Assembly: GCA_013399015.1 (NCBI GenBank)
Contig: VWZX01008613.1
Span: 124,001 to 188,000, forward strand
Source of the DNA: Galbula dea
Taxonomy: Eukaryota > Chordata > Aves > Piciformes > Galbulidae
Length of the DNA: 64,000 nt
Reading direction: 5' to 3'
Position 1 is the stretch's first letter; each line of letters begins with the position of its first letter. The position numbers and the translations under genes were made by a program. Shown here one piece after another: positions 11,451 to 23,215 of this stretch. Below the pieces are notes generated by a model that made no database searches, was not told the origin of the DNA, and worked only from the letters and a program-made list of their open reading frames with translations.

Positions 11451-12884
11451 GTTCTCCTGGCTTTACCTACCTGACTTGGTTTGCTTTAATGTGCCAACAT
11501 TTGGATGTTCATGGGCAGTGGCTCCTCTTTCAGAGGTTAGGCATGTTACAAGCAATCAAAAGCTGTTCCCACCACAGAAGTGCTCCTGCTGCCTCTGTTA
11601 CCCTTGCAGCTGGTGCCCACCTCAGTTTTCAAAGCTCTCCACTCATGTGCAGGAGTTTTGCTGCCTGCCTATCCCTCATTCCTTCTTCTTCAAACCATTT
11701 CAGCATGTCTCTAAGTCATTTTAGTGCTCTGCCAAATAAAAACTGCTTGCTGTGCAAGGGTCTGAAAGCCAAAGGGAGTGGTTTTGGTGGGAGGGCTGCT
11801 TCAGGTAGGAACTCCAGTGGAGAGGGCTGGGAAGGAAGCTCATGCTGCAGAGGGACTATCTGCTTGCATTAGCAGCAAAGTTTACTTCCCACCCTTGTAC
11901 AGCATGGTCAAATGTTTCAAACTATTCAGTGTGTCCACATCTCCTGTGCCCTTTCTTTCTCCTGATGGCTTCTCCTGGATGGGAAACATGGGAACAGCTA
12001 AACTGCATGGACTAAGCAAAGGGCCAAGAACCACTGCAGCCACTGGCCTGGGGTCAACTGGGGGCTTTTGGTTTAACAAGCAACTTCCAGAGAGTTCTGT
12101 GGATAACTGTGTCTTCTAAATGCTCTGCTACTTCTTAGAGGTCTAATAGAAAGGAGGCTTGGAAATAGGAAATGCATCTCCAAAGGGAAAGCAGGAGCAG
12201 GCAGCCTGCCCTCCCTTGGCTGCACATCTCCCTTGCTTGGCTGGGAGGCACAGCAAGGCAGTGATTCTAAAGCAGTTATCTGCAGAAGCCCAGCCCATAA
12301 ATCCAAGAGCAACACCTCCCTCCCTTGCATCACTTGCTCCATGCTGGTGGGGAACAGTGGAGAGGTGGAGGTCCAAAGAGCAGGCAGGTGAAAGGCAGCA
12401 GCTTGCTTCAGGCAAGCTCTTTGTGAGTCCATCGAGGGCAATAACCTTCCTTAGCTCTTCACACACCACTGGGAAGCCCTAGGGGATCAAAAGCCCTAGA
12501 AAGGCTTTGAAGGCTGGGATATGAAAAGCTGTTGACTGAGGAAGTGAGTAAAGGAGAGCCTTAGAGAAGAGAAAATGGGCCAGAACAAGGCATCTCAATC
12601 CTCCTTCCTTTTCCTGGCCACAAAGACCATCCCCAGAACTCCATAGGAAGGGAAGCTGACTGCTTTCAAAAGCACTGAGGTCAAAAGCATGACAGAAGAA
12701 AGGAAAAAGGGCTAAACAAAGGGATGAGCTAATCTCCACAGCCATCATTCAAGTTTTGGAAGTAGAAACAGCTATGCTACAGGGCTGGAGTCAACCACAG
12801 TGCAGTCAGGAGGTGGAGTGGGGGGGGAAGGAGGCAGATGCCCACCCCTGCAAGCAGACTGAGCCTTAATTGCATTTCTGACAC
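11451..12884. other. Unique intron-like sequence
   Basis: No repeat was found. Chance ORFs on both strands only. It precedes, on the minus strand, the exon candidate ending at 12885. Confidence 0.4.
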
Positions 12885-13021
12885 CTTGCTTTGAAGTCCT
12901 GAAGCTGCTACCATCTGACAAAAGGCACTGGAGAGCCTGGATATGGCAGAGATTTGCCTTGGCTGCTGCTTGTCCAAGGGCTTCCAGAGCCTGAGCACAG
13001 TCCCTGATGCTTCTGGGGGTC
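12885..13021 (-). CDS. Candidate internal exon (137 bp), minus-strand gene
   Basis: A strong acceptor (complement of 13022-13055: ttcttctttttgctgtgcctgcag) precedes the exon, and the donor is GCAAG|GTGTCA at 12885/12884. Phase 2 on entry matches the phase-2 exit of the candidate at 20636-20772, completing an Arg codon. That frame reads as helix, with SIRDCAQALEALGQAAAK and a following CHIQALQCLL, and leaves in phase 1. A second frame is also open through the exon and the third to a stop after 37 codons, so frame choice rests on the phase match and on peptide character. An earlier donor (CAGATG|GTAGCA) is possible. The product is not recognised. Confidence 0.45.
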
Positions 13022-13667
13022 CTGCAGGCACAGCAAAAAGAAGAAAGCTCTAATCCACGGGGACCAGAGACCATCAAAGGCCAGGATCTGCCAGGCTGAC
13101 AGAGGAGGAAGCAGGACTCCTGTTTCACCATGTTTTTACAAGACCTTAATGGCAGATAAATACCTCCTGGGCTAGTCCAATACTTCTGAACACAGCAACT
13201 GCTTCAGTGGCTGTGTAAATTCCTCCAGAACTACTCCTAAGGACACAGTGGCTGATGCTGAGAGGAGCAGGATCATTGGCAGCTGGTGGAGGAGGTGGTG
13301 GCTTTCAGAACAGGTCCCTCAGCCACCCCTCCAGTCAGGGAAGGAGATGACAGTGATGGAACATAACCAGCCAGGTGATTCTGCAGCCCCTGCATGCATC
13401 CCTTCTCCTGGGCCATGAATCTTAAAGGGAGAAGTTCCTTCACTCTTCATTGCCTTGAGAACTTCTGCCCTTTGGGTCCAGAGGACACCCCTGGATGCAG
13501 GAGGAACAGCTAAGAGTTTGGTGCTTCCCTAGTCTTACTGATTGTGTGCAGACACCCCTGGCACATCCTCACATGTCTAGTGGATTATTAATTAGCCACC
13601 ATCACCCTGCCCCTGCCTCTGCAGGTCCCCACTGCATCCCACACTATTTAAAAGGAGCAAAAATATC
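13022..13667. other. Unique sequence
   Basis: Contains the acceptor tract of the neighbouring exon candidate. Nothing else was recognised. Confidence 0.35.
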
Positions 13668-14335
13668 CCTGGTGACTCCACCACTGCCCTGGGCAGCCTG
13701 GGCCAAGCCTTAAAAACCCTTTCCAGACAGAAACTGTTCCTGATGTCTAATCTACATCTCCCCTGGAACAACTTGAGGCTGTTTCCTCTTGTCCCCTTGC
13801 TTGTTACCTGGGAGAAGAGACCAACCCCCACCTGGCTCCAACCTCCTTTCAGGGAGCTGCAGAGAGTGAGAAGGTCTCCCCTGAGCCTCCTCTTCTCCAG
13901 GCCAACCAACCCCAGTTCCCTCAGCTGCTCCTCACAACACTTGTGCTCTAGACCCTTCCCCACCTTCCTTGCCCTTCTCTGGACACACTCCAGCACCTCA
14001 GTGTCCTTGGAGTGAGGAGCCCAAACCTGAACCTAGGATTGGAGCTGTGGCCTCCCCAGTGCCCAGCCCAGGAGGACAATCCCTGCTCTGGTCCTGCTTG
14101 CCACCCTAGTGCTGCTCCAAGCCAGGATGCTGTTGGCCTTCTTGCCCACCTGGGCACTGCACTCTGCTGTTAACCAGCATCCCCAGGTCGTTTTCCAGCA
14201 GGCATCTTTCCAGCCACTCTGCCCCAAGCCTGGAGCATTCATGAGGCTGTGGTGACCCAAGTGCAGGCCCCAGCCCTTGGCCTTGATGAAGCTCACCCAC
14301 TGGCCTCAGACCATCAATCCAGCCATGAACCACTG
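13668..14335 (-). mobile_element. CR1 LINE, type B, long 3' part with ORF2 end
   Basis: Antisense: caccactgccctgggcag, tgagcctcctcttctccag, then the reverse-transcriptase end (ccaagtgcaggccccagcc, complementary to the LHLG motif region). The 3' tail is missing, so it begins inside the element. Confidence 0.94.
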
Positions 14336-15948
14336 AGGAACAGCTTCTCCTCCTGCTACTACTCCACAGAGGGCTGCTCTCCAAGCCCAGTCTATGGCCC
14401 AAAGGTGTTTCTGAGTGTCCTGCTGACAACCTGCATCCCACCACTTCCACAGCATCTTTAGTTAAGCACTTGATAAAGATTAATCAGCCTCTTCATCAAG
14501 CTGACAGCTATTCAAACAGCACAGAAACTGCCACTTTCAAAACAATGTAAACTCTTCAACACCTGCCTGAAGCATGAAAACACCAGTGTCTATCAGATAT
14601 CATCTCCTTGTAGTAAATGGCAAACAAAACTGAAGCAGGGAAGAGATGTTGTAAAGCAAGTTAATGCAGAGGAGAAAGTGAGTTGCCATCCAGCATCTCC
14701 CCAATGATGTGATGCATTTCAGGCCCTCCTCAAAGCAAAGCAAGAAATAGCTATTAAATAGGGCTTGATTGAGCCTCTGGCTGTTGCTCATGACAAGGAC
14801 CTGCTGGATCCACCAGAACTGGGGAAGGAGCCACCAAGAGAAGGAGAAAGCATCCCCCAGCAAAGCTGATCTTCCATCAAGCAACTGGTTCAGAACCAGT
14901 GGCATACTGGCCTTCCCAGTTTGATTTTGTGCCTGTGGATGCCTGTTAGCTTGCCTGCTCTTGAAGCTGAGGGTGGCATCAGTGCTGCTGACAGCACCTG
15001 AGCCTAGCTGGGCACAGTGGGAGCTGAGCTGCCTCACTGCAACCTGTTGGGGTGGGTTGGCTGCTGAAGAGCTGAAAATTGGTTTCCTGTGACTGGCTGT
15101 TTGAGGAAACAAATCTTCATTATGCATAATGTGTGTCTGAGCCTTCAGACAGCAGACCTGAGCCTCTGACTGCTCTGGAAGCAGCACAGCAGCACCAGCA
15201 GCACAAGCAGCATGGGTGTTGAGGTCTCCTTGCAGCCCAGCAACCCCCAGGGTGCTGCAGGAGCAGGGTTCTGCCTTTCTTCAACAGCAGCATTCAAAAA
15301 GGTGGTGGGAAGGCAGTGAGTGACCTGATGTGCATGGTTAGTGCCCCTGCAGCTGAGGGCAGTGATCCAGTGCCTCTGTGGTTTCTGAGTGGTTTTCTGC
15401 CTGTAACTGGAGCCTTTGAGGGGACACCTGGCCTAGCAACAGGAGAAGAGTGTGCAAGCAGGATCCTGGTCCTCTCTGCTGCATGCTCATTTGAAGAGGC
15501 AGACTCAGAAGAAAGCCTCCAGCTAACACCAGCATTCCCAACACAGCCCTCCATGAGGTGTCCCAGGTGCAGGAGCCATTCCTGGGCCTCCTGACTTGCA
15601 TGGGATGGTTTGAGGAAGCAGTGATGGGCAGAGCTTTTTGCTCAAACTCCTTCCCTCCAGATCCTTCAAGTCCATGCTGCTCTGGGTCAGAATGTCCCAT
15701 CATCTGCCTCACCATCATCCATAACTCAGTGTTCATCTTTGGGGTGAAGGAAATGAGGCACTGGGAAGCCCAGCAAGTGCCCACTCATTGCTCATCACTT
15801 TTTCCTCTGAATAGACCTCTCCAAGTCCTCTTGCACAGATTAAAATGCACCAACACAAGGTGGATCCTGCTCTCCTGAACAGCCCAACCCAGCTTCAACA
15901 CTTACTTGAAGCATTTTTCCTGCTGCCTAATCTCTAAAGCCAGGGGAC
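14336..15948. other. Unique sequence with a long minus-strand ORF
   Basis: The longest non-repeat ORF of the window (195 codons, 15187-14600, minus) lies here. The peptide shows no family motif, and one ORF of this length is expected by chance among the six frames of a window this size. No gene is called. Confidence 0.4.
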
Positions 15949-16195
15949 AAGACTTTTTAGCAGGTCCTGTTGGGACAGGCCAGAGGGGTGATGGTTTGAA
16001 ACTACAAGAGGAGATTTAGACTAGAGAGAAGGAAGAAATTGTTTACACTGAGGGTGGTAAAACACTGTGCCAGGTTGCCCAGAGAGGTGGGAGATGTCCC
16101 AGCCCTGGAATCATCCCAGGTCAGGTTGTCTGAGGCTCTGAGCAACCTGCTCTAGTTGCAGATGTCCCTGCTGACTGCAGGGGGGTTGGACTAGA
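15949..16195 (+). mobile_element. CR1 LINE, type A, 3' tail inverted
   Basis: Sense: agactttttagcaggtcctg, gaggtgggagatgtcccag, gactgcaggggggttggact. It breaks off just before the 3' tail. Confidence 0.93.
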
Positions 16196-16229
16196 ATCAT
16201 AGAATCATTTAGGTTGGAAAAGACCTTAT
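16196..16229 (-). mobile_element. CR1 3' tail in inverted orientation
   Basis: The 34 bases agaatcatttaggttgg... are an antisense CR1 3' tail directly joined to the sense copy that lacks its own tail. This may be a small inversion of that tail or a separate tiny insertion. Confidence 0.8.
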
Positions 16230-18107
16230 CCACTCATTGTGTACTTAATCCTCACAACTGGTTTGCCTCAAAGACAAGGTCTTTTACAGAAACTAAGGCA
16301 CTTGGGTATTTGGTTTCCCTAGCAGCTTGATCTTGTTCACACATGCTTGTTGCCTCCTCCAGCCCCCTGGACAAGACTGAAAGCAGTTCACAATCACTAT
16401 TTTTCTTCTATTTTTTTTTTAAGGGCCAGGTCTAGTTGAATTTACAACCTACAAACTTCCTCTAGAACTACACCAGCTTGACCTTATGCTTCCTCAAAGC
16501 TCAGCCCAAGGTAAGACCTGAGGTTGCCAAGAACATCTGCTGAGTGAAGTGCAGTGAAGCCACCATGCTGCACCAGCAAGAGCCATGCAGAAGTAAAACA
16601 CAGCCTCATTGTGGTAGAGATTCCACCTGTATTCAAAGTATTCTCCTTTAAAGAGCTTCTTCCTCCCTTCAGCTCTTCACAAAGCTCCTCAACCTTGCTG
16701 AATTGCTCATCCAGGCACATGCACCACATAAAATGGAAGGAGAAGCTGGCCAAGCTGTAATGTTTGCTCCCAGGCAGCTCCCAGCCCCACAGGTGCTCTC
16801 TGCAGTAGCTAACCCCTATGGGTTACAGCAGTCATCCCCCCAAGTACTGTATGCTTCACCTGGCTACACCACCCTCCTGCTGCACCACACCAGAGCCAAC
16901 TCAGACACTGGGCAGAAGGATCTGGCTGACAGAGGATGAAGAAAAAAGGGAATATGTCTTGCAAAACACATCAGCCTTGATAGGCATCTCCAAAATGTGC
17001 CCAGAAAGCAAGCTGAGGAATTAAATTGACTGCTGCTGAGCCATGCTGTAGAACTGCACTCCTCCCACATAACCCCAAGAAATAAGTTACCTCCTTCTCT
17101 GGTGAGCACATCCCTCAGCTCCACAGGTACCAACTGTCTTCTCTCTCACTGCAAAGGGGTGTTCTATGTGGCTGAAGCTCAGGGCAAGTGGCTGAGCTTG
17201 TCAGCCTGAGAACTCATTTTGTCTCCAAACGGGAGGATTTCCGCATCAAGAGCTTGCCTGCCTCTCCCCAACTGCAGTTCACCTGCTCCCCACAAACATC
17301 CCAGCACTTGGAAATGCTCTCCTAGACTCTCATGAATTAGCCCAGCCTGCCCTATCCAACACCTCTCTCCCCTAGCCCCCAGCAGGACCCTGTGTGAAAA
17401 GGGAACAGGTCCCTGAGCAAGCCCCAAGCAGCTCCTCACCACAAGCAGATCACACGTGTGCAGAGCAGAAGTCTGCAATCTGCCCACCCAGCTCCTGCAA
17501 CTCTCAGAGGTCCATGCAGCACTTGGACCCCAAATTCCCTCAGCAGAGGTCATTCATTTTTTGGGTCTTTCTTTTTTTACTCCCTGCACAGGCTACAGGA
17601 GATTCCAGCAGTGCTAGTACAGGGGCACTGCTGAGGGGAAAATAGCAGTGAGGGTGCCAGGCTCAGGACAGGGGATTTCCAGGCTTTGCTCTTGGAAAGA
17701 CCTGATAAGATTGGTTTATTTGTTTTAGCTTTCAGCAGGGAACTTCAAGGATTTGGATTCCAAGCTACTTAAATAACATCAGGAGGATTGAGCTCTGGAG
17801 AAGGAGAGCTGAGAAGCTCAGGGTGTTAGCAATCACTGACCTGTCTAATCCCATCCCTGACCTGCACTTGGCTGACCAGATGTATTCCTGAGACCTGGCT
17901 GTGCTTTACAGCACATGGGAAGGTCTTAAGGCAGGAAATCTATTGGCTGCAATTCCCTAATTTCATGGCTTTTGACTTACATTAGCTGGGTCCAGATGCT
18001 CTCCTCTGGACCCTATGGCTTCAGTGTCCTCTCTGTTTGGTACCATGAAATAGTGTCCCTGAAGCACTTGCACTTGGACCTTCAGCACCAAACCCAGAGC
18101 ATGTGTG
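16230..18107. other. Unique intron-like sequence
   Basis: Overlapping exon-like signals on both strands occur at 16456-16510 (plus) and 16484-16753 (minus), and neither is called. CpGs at 17228-17245 sit in a stretch open in several frames, also not called. Oligo-T lies at 16411. Confidence 0.4.
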
Positions 18108-18142
18108 TGGGTCCCTTCCAGCTTGGGGTATTCTGTGATCCT
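18108..18142 (+). mobile_element. CR1 3' end remnant
   Basis: gggtcccttccagcttgggg followed by attctgtgat matches a degraded sense CR1 terminus. Confidence 0.6.
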
Positions 18143-18185
18143 GGAACTCTCTCAGCCTGCCCTCACAGCACACAGCAGGTTCCAG

Positions 18186-18338
18186 GCCTTCTCTGGCCCT
18201 GCTCCCCCAGCTCCATGTCTGTGCTGTGCTGAGCTGAGGACTCCAGAGCTGGCCCCAGCACTGCAGCTGAGCTCTCCCCAGGGCAGAGCAGAGGCAGAAC
18301 CCCCTCCCTGCCCTACTGGCCATGCAGCCCAGGACACA
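18186..18338 (-). mobile_element. CR1 LINE, type A, ORF2 segment
   Basis: Antisense ttctctggccctgctccccc, ctccagagctggccccagc and gccctactggccatgcagc. This part lies upstream of the usual 3' piece, so both ends are missing. Confidence 0.85.
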
Positions 18339-18361
18339 GTCATTAGCAATGCTTGATGATA

Positions 18362-18406
18362 GAATCACAGAAACAATAGGAATGGAAAAGGCCTCTGAGA
18401 TCCCAT
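18362..18406 (-). mobile_element. CR1 3' end remnant
   Basis: gaatcacagaaacaatagg followed by aaaggcctctgagatc is a degenerate antisense CR1 tail. Confidence 0.6.
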
Positions 18407-19202
18407 GATGTTGAGGAAGCTCTTAGCCTTACCAAGCAAACACCACTGGAAACCTGAAGCCAGGCTGCAGACTGCAGCTGCAACCCTCCTGAAAGGCAAA
18501 GCTGTGGTTGCTACACCCTGCAGAACAAAGGCTGGCAACGGATTTTGGAGGCAACCACCAATTTGGTGCCACTTCCTATCTGATTCAGGTGCCAGGAACT
18601 TCAGTTGCTGCTATCAGTTTTTCAGGACTGAATTTCAAGACAAATCAGAGGTCTCAGAAGGACACAGGAGCAGTTGATGTCTGTGCACTGAGAGTCATGC
18701 TCAATTAACATAAAAATGAGGTCTTCCTCACCAGCTGCAAGAAGAAACCTGCTTGCAGAACAAGCTCCTGAACAAAATCAGAAGAAATTCCCATTCAGGG
18801 AGGTAGTTGTCAGAAATAAAGCAGAGGGTGGATGTGTTTATTTATACAGCACAGCTCCAGGTAGGGGCTGCAGGTCCTGACATGCTGCCTGCTGTGCTTT
18901 CTGTAAGGAGTTGTCTCCTCCTCATCCCCAGCCCACAGTCAGCTCCAGGAGGTGAGCACTGCACTTGTGAAGCAGTTTGGACAAATCCCTGGCTATTTTT
19001 AGCAGCCAGCAGGCCAGGTCACATCAGTGATGTCAAATTCCATGTAACAGTTGGAAGCTTCATGAGAAAGAGGTGTGGAGAAGAGGGTAGGGGGGTGAGG
19101 AGCATCAGGAATTTGTGATTTCTGGTCTCAGGGCAACATCTGTGTTGCCAAAAAGCCCTTCAAGGGTCAGCCTGCACATCAGGAGTCACTCACTTCCCCC
19201 AG
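18407..19202. other. Unique sequence
   Basis: No feature was recognised. Confidence 0.3.
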
Positions 19203-19335
19203 GGATAGGACAAGAGGAAATGGCCTCAAGTTGTGCCAGGGGAGGTTTAGGTTGGACATGAGGAATAATTTCTTCCCCTGGTTGGACCAGATGATCCTTC
19301 AGGTCTCTTCCAACCTAGGATTCCATGATTCTCTG
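19203..19335 (+). mobile_element. CR1 LINE, type B, deleted
   Basis: Sense: gataggacaagaggaaatgg, ggttggacatgaggaataat, then a jump over about 180 bases to gttggaccagatgatccttc and the end aggattccatgattctctga. Confidence 0.9.
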
Positions 19336-20228
19336 AGATGCCCAAAGGTGACAGCAATCTTTAAAGGACTGAGGAGGACTCCAGCTGTTGGTGGCTTCAG
19401 CTGAAACTACAGGAGCAATCTTTAAAGTGGAGGGAAAAGCACATCTTGACTTGGTCACCACCCAATGCAAAAGCCACCAGGAGCAGAATGGGATGGGTCC
19501 TGACCTGTCCCCTCCTCTTCAGTTCTCCTGCAGTTTGCTCACTCCTGCAGGTACTCAGTGAGAACATCAAGCTGTGGCACCAAGGCACTTCTCTGAAGAG
19601 CAAACCTTAGGAGAGAGGCTGTGGAGTCTGGCTATGGTAGCTGCTGCTGCCTCCATGCTGGAGGGTATGGCTGAAAGGGATAGAGAGCCACACAGCAGCA
19701 AATTTCAAGCTAAGAGAGGAACAAACAGAGAGCAGTGAAGGAGCCAACCACAATTACTGACTCTTATCTTACAGGAAAGATCTTTCAGTTACTGTGGGTA
19801 GTGCCAAAACCATCAGCTTGGGGATTGGCACTGCTGGAACTGGTGAGAAGAAAACCACACATGTCAACCTCTGGAAATCCACAGGGCACATTGGCCTGGC
19901 CTCAGCCTCCCAAAAGATGTTGGCAATGCAGCTGGAAGAGGCCCAGGGAAGGCTATGGATGGTCTGCTGATAGTGAATGGCTTTGGATGGACCTTTATTG
20001 AAAGAAAAGATGTGGGTTTAATACTCACTCTCTGAATCAAACCTGGCCCTGAGCTCAGCACTGCAGCAGTATTGCTCTGAGTGTCACCTCCACACCTGCA
20101 GGCTCTCTTCTGCCCTTTTCAGTAGCTTGCTGGAAGCCTGTACTTTACACCTGACCATCTGCACAGCTGCAGCACACTCCAAACCCTTCCTGCTGCCAGG
20201 ACACACACACAGCCTGCACAGTGTCTGT
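19336..20228. other. Unique sequence
   Basis: No feature was recognised apart from a short (ac)n at 20198-20206. Confidence 0.3.
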
Positions 20229-20480
20229 ATCACAGACTCAAAGAAGCATTGAGGTTGGAGAAGACTTTTAAGATCATCAAGTCCAACAGTTAACCCAGCA
20301 CTGCCAGGTCACCACTGAACCACAGCCCTCAGCAACACATCCACACATCTTTCAAACCTCTCCAGGGATAGTGACTCCACCACTGCCCTGGGCAGCCTGG
20401 GCCAGGCCTGGGCAATTCCTTTTGGGGAAGGAATTGTTCCTGATGTCCAACCTACTCCTCCCCTGGCAGTATTTGAGGCT
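20229..20480 (-). mobile_element. CR1 LINE, type B, 3' part
   Basis: Antisense tail atcacagactcaaagaagc, aagtccaacagttaaccc, then caccactgccctgggcag and the truncation near cagtatttgaggctg. Confidence 0.92.
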
Positions 20481-20635
20481 GAGCAGCTGGCAGTTTCTGA
20501 TCAGGGTATCCAGCCAGCTCCACCCCATGTCATGTCTCCAGCACACTGTTCACCTTGCTCCTACTGCTGTCAGCACACACTGCTGCTCTTCCTGACCCAG
20601 GATCAACAGTGAGACCACTCAGGTTTCTTCCTCAC

Positions 20636-20772
20636 CTCATGCTCTGAGTCATGAGGATTTGCTTCAGTAACTGAAGGAATTCTCCTTGTTTTCCCCTGTC
20701 AAAGCCAAGCTCTGAGAACACCAGTATTTTAGAGGAGCACCCCAACATGTTTCCCTTCATCTTTCCTACTAT
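20636..20772 (-). CDS. Candidate internal exon (137 bp), minus-strand gene
   Basis: One of the best exon candidates. The acceptor (complement of 20773-20800: ttcttccatttttctgtttgcag) and the donor CATGAG|GTGAGGAAG at 20636/20635 are both close to consensus. Only one frame is open, entering in phase 0 and leaving in phase 2. Its 45 codons include IVGKMKGNMLGCSSKILV and EFLLQ-like LQLLKQILMTQSM. Codons start mostly with G or A, as in real coding sequence. The entry phase fits the exon candidate at 23144-23215 and the exit phase fits 12885-13021. The amphipathic leucines suggest a helical-repeat protein. The family is not recognised. Confidence 0.52.
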
Positions 20773-21424
20773 CTGCAAACAGAAAAATGGAAGAATTACA
20801 AGCAAATGATCAGGTTCAGTCAAATCTTCAGGGAGGATGACAGCTTTAGCATCCATGTAGGATAGAGAGTAAAATAAAAGGCTTGCCTGTCTGAAGGAAA
20901 GGTGGTTTTAAGTCACCCAAACTTCCAGTGATTCCTTCATTGCTTCTCCTACTCCCAGGAGACACTGCAATCTTAAATACTGGATGATTTGAGCCTGCAG
21001 TTTGAAGGTTTCTTCAAAACAGCAGCTTCTGGCTTTTTGTAGACAGCCTGATGACACTGGAGCTAATTTGCTTAATTAGTGATTTACAGTAAGATAGCTC
21101 CAGGAGAAGGTGAAGCCCTTCAGATGAAATGCTTTAAGTGCAGAATCAAGAGACCAACCATCACAACCCCTTACTGCCATCCTCTACTCATCTTTGGGCC
21201 ATGCTGCTTCACTCAGCTCCAATGGCTGAGGGCATTACACTCCCTAAATCCCAAACTGAACTCTGCAAAAGGCCAAGCAATAACTGTCCCAAGTTCTTCC
21301 TGACAGGAGGATGCTGCTCTTGAAAAAGCCAGGCTGGGATGAGAAAGCAAAGAAGTCAGCTGATAAAATAAACTCCTGGCAGGAGTTTCCCCTTGAATCC
21401 AGCAGCTTTGGGTCTATTTTCCCA
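20773..21424. other. Unique intron-like sequence
   Basis: Holds the acceptor tract of the exon candidate and otherwise nothing recognised. Confidence 0.35.
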
Positions 21425-21672
21425 GAATCACACAGTCAGGAAGGGTGGAAGAGACCTCTAAGATCAGCAAGTCCAATCATCAACCTATCCCCACCATGTC
21501 ACTAAGCCATGGCCCTAAGGACCACACCAAGATGGTTTTTGAACCCCTCCAGGGCTGGTGACTCCACCACTGCCCTGGGCAGCCTGGGCCAATGTCTAAC
21601 AACACTTTCTGAGAAGAAATTGTTCCTGCTATCCAAACTAAACCTCCCCTGGTGCAACTTGAGGCCATTTGC
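21425..21672 (-). mobile_element. CR1 LINE, type B, 3' part
   Basis: Antisense: cacacagtcaggaagggtgg, tctaagatcagcaagtccaa, ctatccccaccatgtcact, caccactgccctgggcag. It is nearly identical over its first 80 bases to the copy at 9108. Confidence 0.94.
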
Positions 21673-23143
21673 CATCTTTCCTTCCCCCAAGCACTTGGCT
21701 TTTGCTGTTCCAGGCACACCACCAGGTGCTGTGGTAGGGCAGAGCACAGGGAGAAGCCCTGCACAGATGTTCCTCTGGGAAGGAACAATACCTCCTGCAA
21801 ATCCCTGCTCCAAGCAAATTCCACACTCATGCATCTTCTCAGGAGCCAGCCAAAATCTACAAATACATTGGAGGACTGGAAACCTGCATGACAAGAATCT
21901 GCTCTTGTTACAGCTTGAATTTCCTCTTCTCCCTCCAAGGACTCAAGCACCAACCCCACCACTACCAAGAGGTGTGAACCCCAAGGGCACTAGCAAGCAG
22001 AGTATGATGGCTATAACACACTGCACCTTCACCTCTGATCCTCTCTTACATGTCTTCAGCCCACACAAATGCAGGAACAAAATCCTGCCCCTGCCCTTGG
22101 CCTCAGCAGACATCTCCCTGGGCTCCCATGCAGAGCAGCCAGTTTGACTCTCTTAGGTGTATCTGCACATGGCAGAGGTTTGCTGTGTTGGTGGGAGCTC
22201 AGAAACACCTCTACCACCTCCTCAGGCTCATAAATTGGAATCTCCTGAGGGTCTGTAGAGCAAAGCCTGGAACAGCAGAAGGTTCTCCTGCCTGCCTAAA
22301 GCTAAAGTGGCTTTTGCATCACCAATCACTTGCTCTCTGCTCCTTCCCTCCTGTTCTTTTTTCATACTGGAAGGGGAAAGGTTGACTCACATTTAGGAGC
22401 TAAGACTCCTCAGTGACAGACTCCTGGGGTAGGACCCTCCTTCCCACTGCAAGAGGAGGCAGAGACCAGCAGCAACCACTGCACCACCCTGATGATGCTT
22501 CTGAGCCCAGCAGCCAGGGCAGAACCAACCCAGCCAGACAAGGATCCAGATATTAAAGTGTCATAAAAGCTGCTCCTGAATGCACTGAACCCTGCACACA
22601 TTTGCATTTGCTTTTCCAAGTTGAGCCACTAGTTTAGCACTTCAGCATCAGGGATTTTCCTCCAGCTCATTCATCAGGAGCTGCCTTCTCTCTTGCCACC
22701 TCTGGAGATGGCCCAGCTTTCCACAGAAGCTCAAGCTGATGAAAATAACCTAACAAAATAGATTTTTTTTTAGGGTGTTTTCTCTTTTTTGAGATGGCAA
22801 GTTAGAACCTGAATTCCAACTCAACCACCACCTTTCAGCAGAACAAAAAACCCCCTGTGCTGAGTGCTCTCAACTAAGAGTCACATCCCTTCCAACACTG
22901 CACCAACAGAGACCTTATTATCCTTTGGGGGAGGAAATCTGATTTTTTTCCACTTAGTTATGTTCCCAGGTAGTTCTTAAATAAGATTTCTCTTCCCCCT
23001 GGGTTTAAAGGGACACTTGTGCTGCTTCAACCTGCCTTCACTGGGTACTGAAACCCAGGACTGGCCAGCCACCAGCCAGGGTCATTGGATATCAAGGAGA
23101 GAACAAAGCCCAAGATGCCCAAAGGAACAATGCTTCTTCCTAC
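21673..23143. other. Unique intron-like sequence
   Basis: No CR1 was recognised over about 1.5 kb. An oligo-T run lies at 22762-22770. Confidence 0.4.
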
Positions 23144-23215
23144 CTTAATTATCAGAAGCAAGTCATCCACCTGCATGTCATAAGGAGCCCATAAAGGTTC
23201 TTCCAGTGGTGGCCC
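23144..23215 (-). CDS. Candidate internal exon (72 bp), minus-strand gene
   Basis: The acceptor (complement of 23216-23245: ttttcttttttcctggttgtttgcag) is excellent and the donor ATTAAG|GTAGGAAG is good. Of the three frames only one is open, phase 0 in and phase 0 out, encoding 24 residues with PPLEEPLWAPYDMQVDD and LLLIIK. The other two frames contain stops. Its phases fit the candidates on both sides (26452-26493 and 20636-20772). It lies in repeat-free DNA. The acidic, proline-started helix with a hydrophobic end gives no family by itself. Confidence 0.52.

Noticed and set aside
10903..11724. 273-codon plus-strand ORF
   Set aside because: Most of it is CR1 ORF2/3' UTR read in an unrelated frame.
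14600..15187. 195-codon minus-strand ORF, the longest outside repeats
   Set aside because: No family motif and no splice or promoter context; about one such ORF is expected by chance in 64 kb over six frames.
16456..16510. Plus-strand exon-like segment with excellent acceptor (ttcctctag) and donor (CCCAAG|GTAAGACC)
   Set aside because: Only 45 codons-worth of support at most (15 codons), no partner exons on the plus strand. It shows that good splice-like pairs also arise by chance here.
16484..16753. Minus-strand ORF overlapping the above, with a TM-like alternative frame
   Set aside because: Two conflicting frames are open, with a poor acceptor and no clear donor; cannot be told from chance.
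17179..17553. Minus-strand ORF with two CpGs (LDAEILPFGDKMSSQADK)
   Set aside because: Acceptor without pyrimidine tract, and the plus strand is equally open here.
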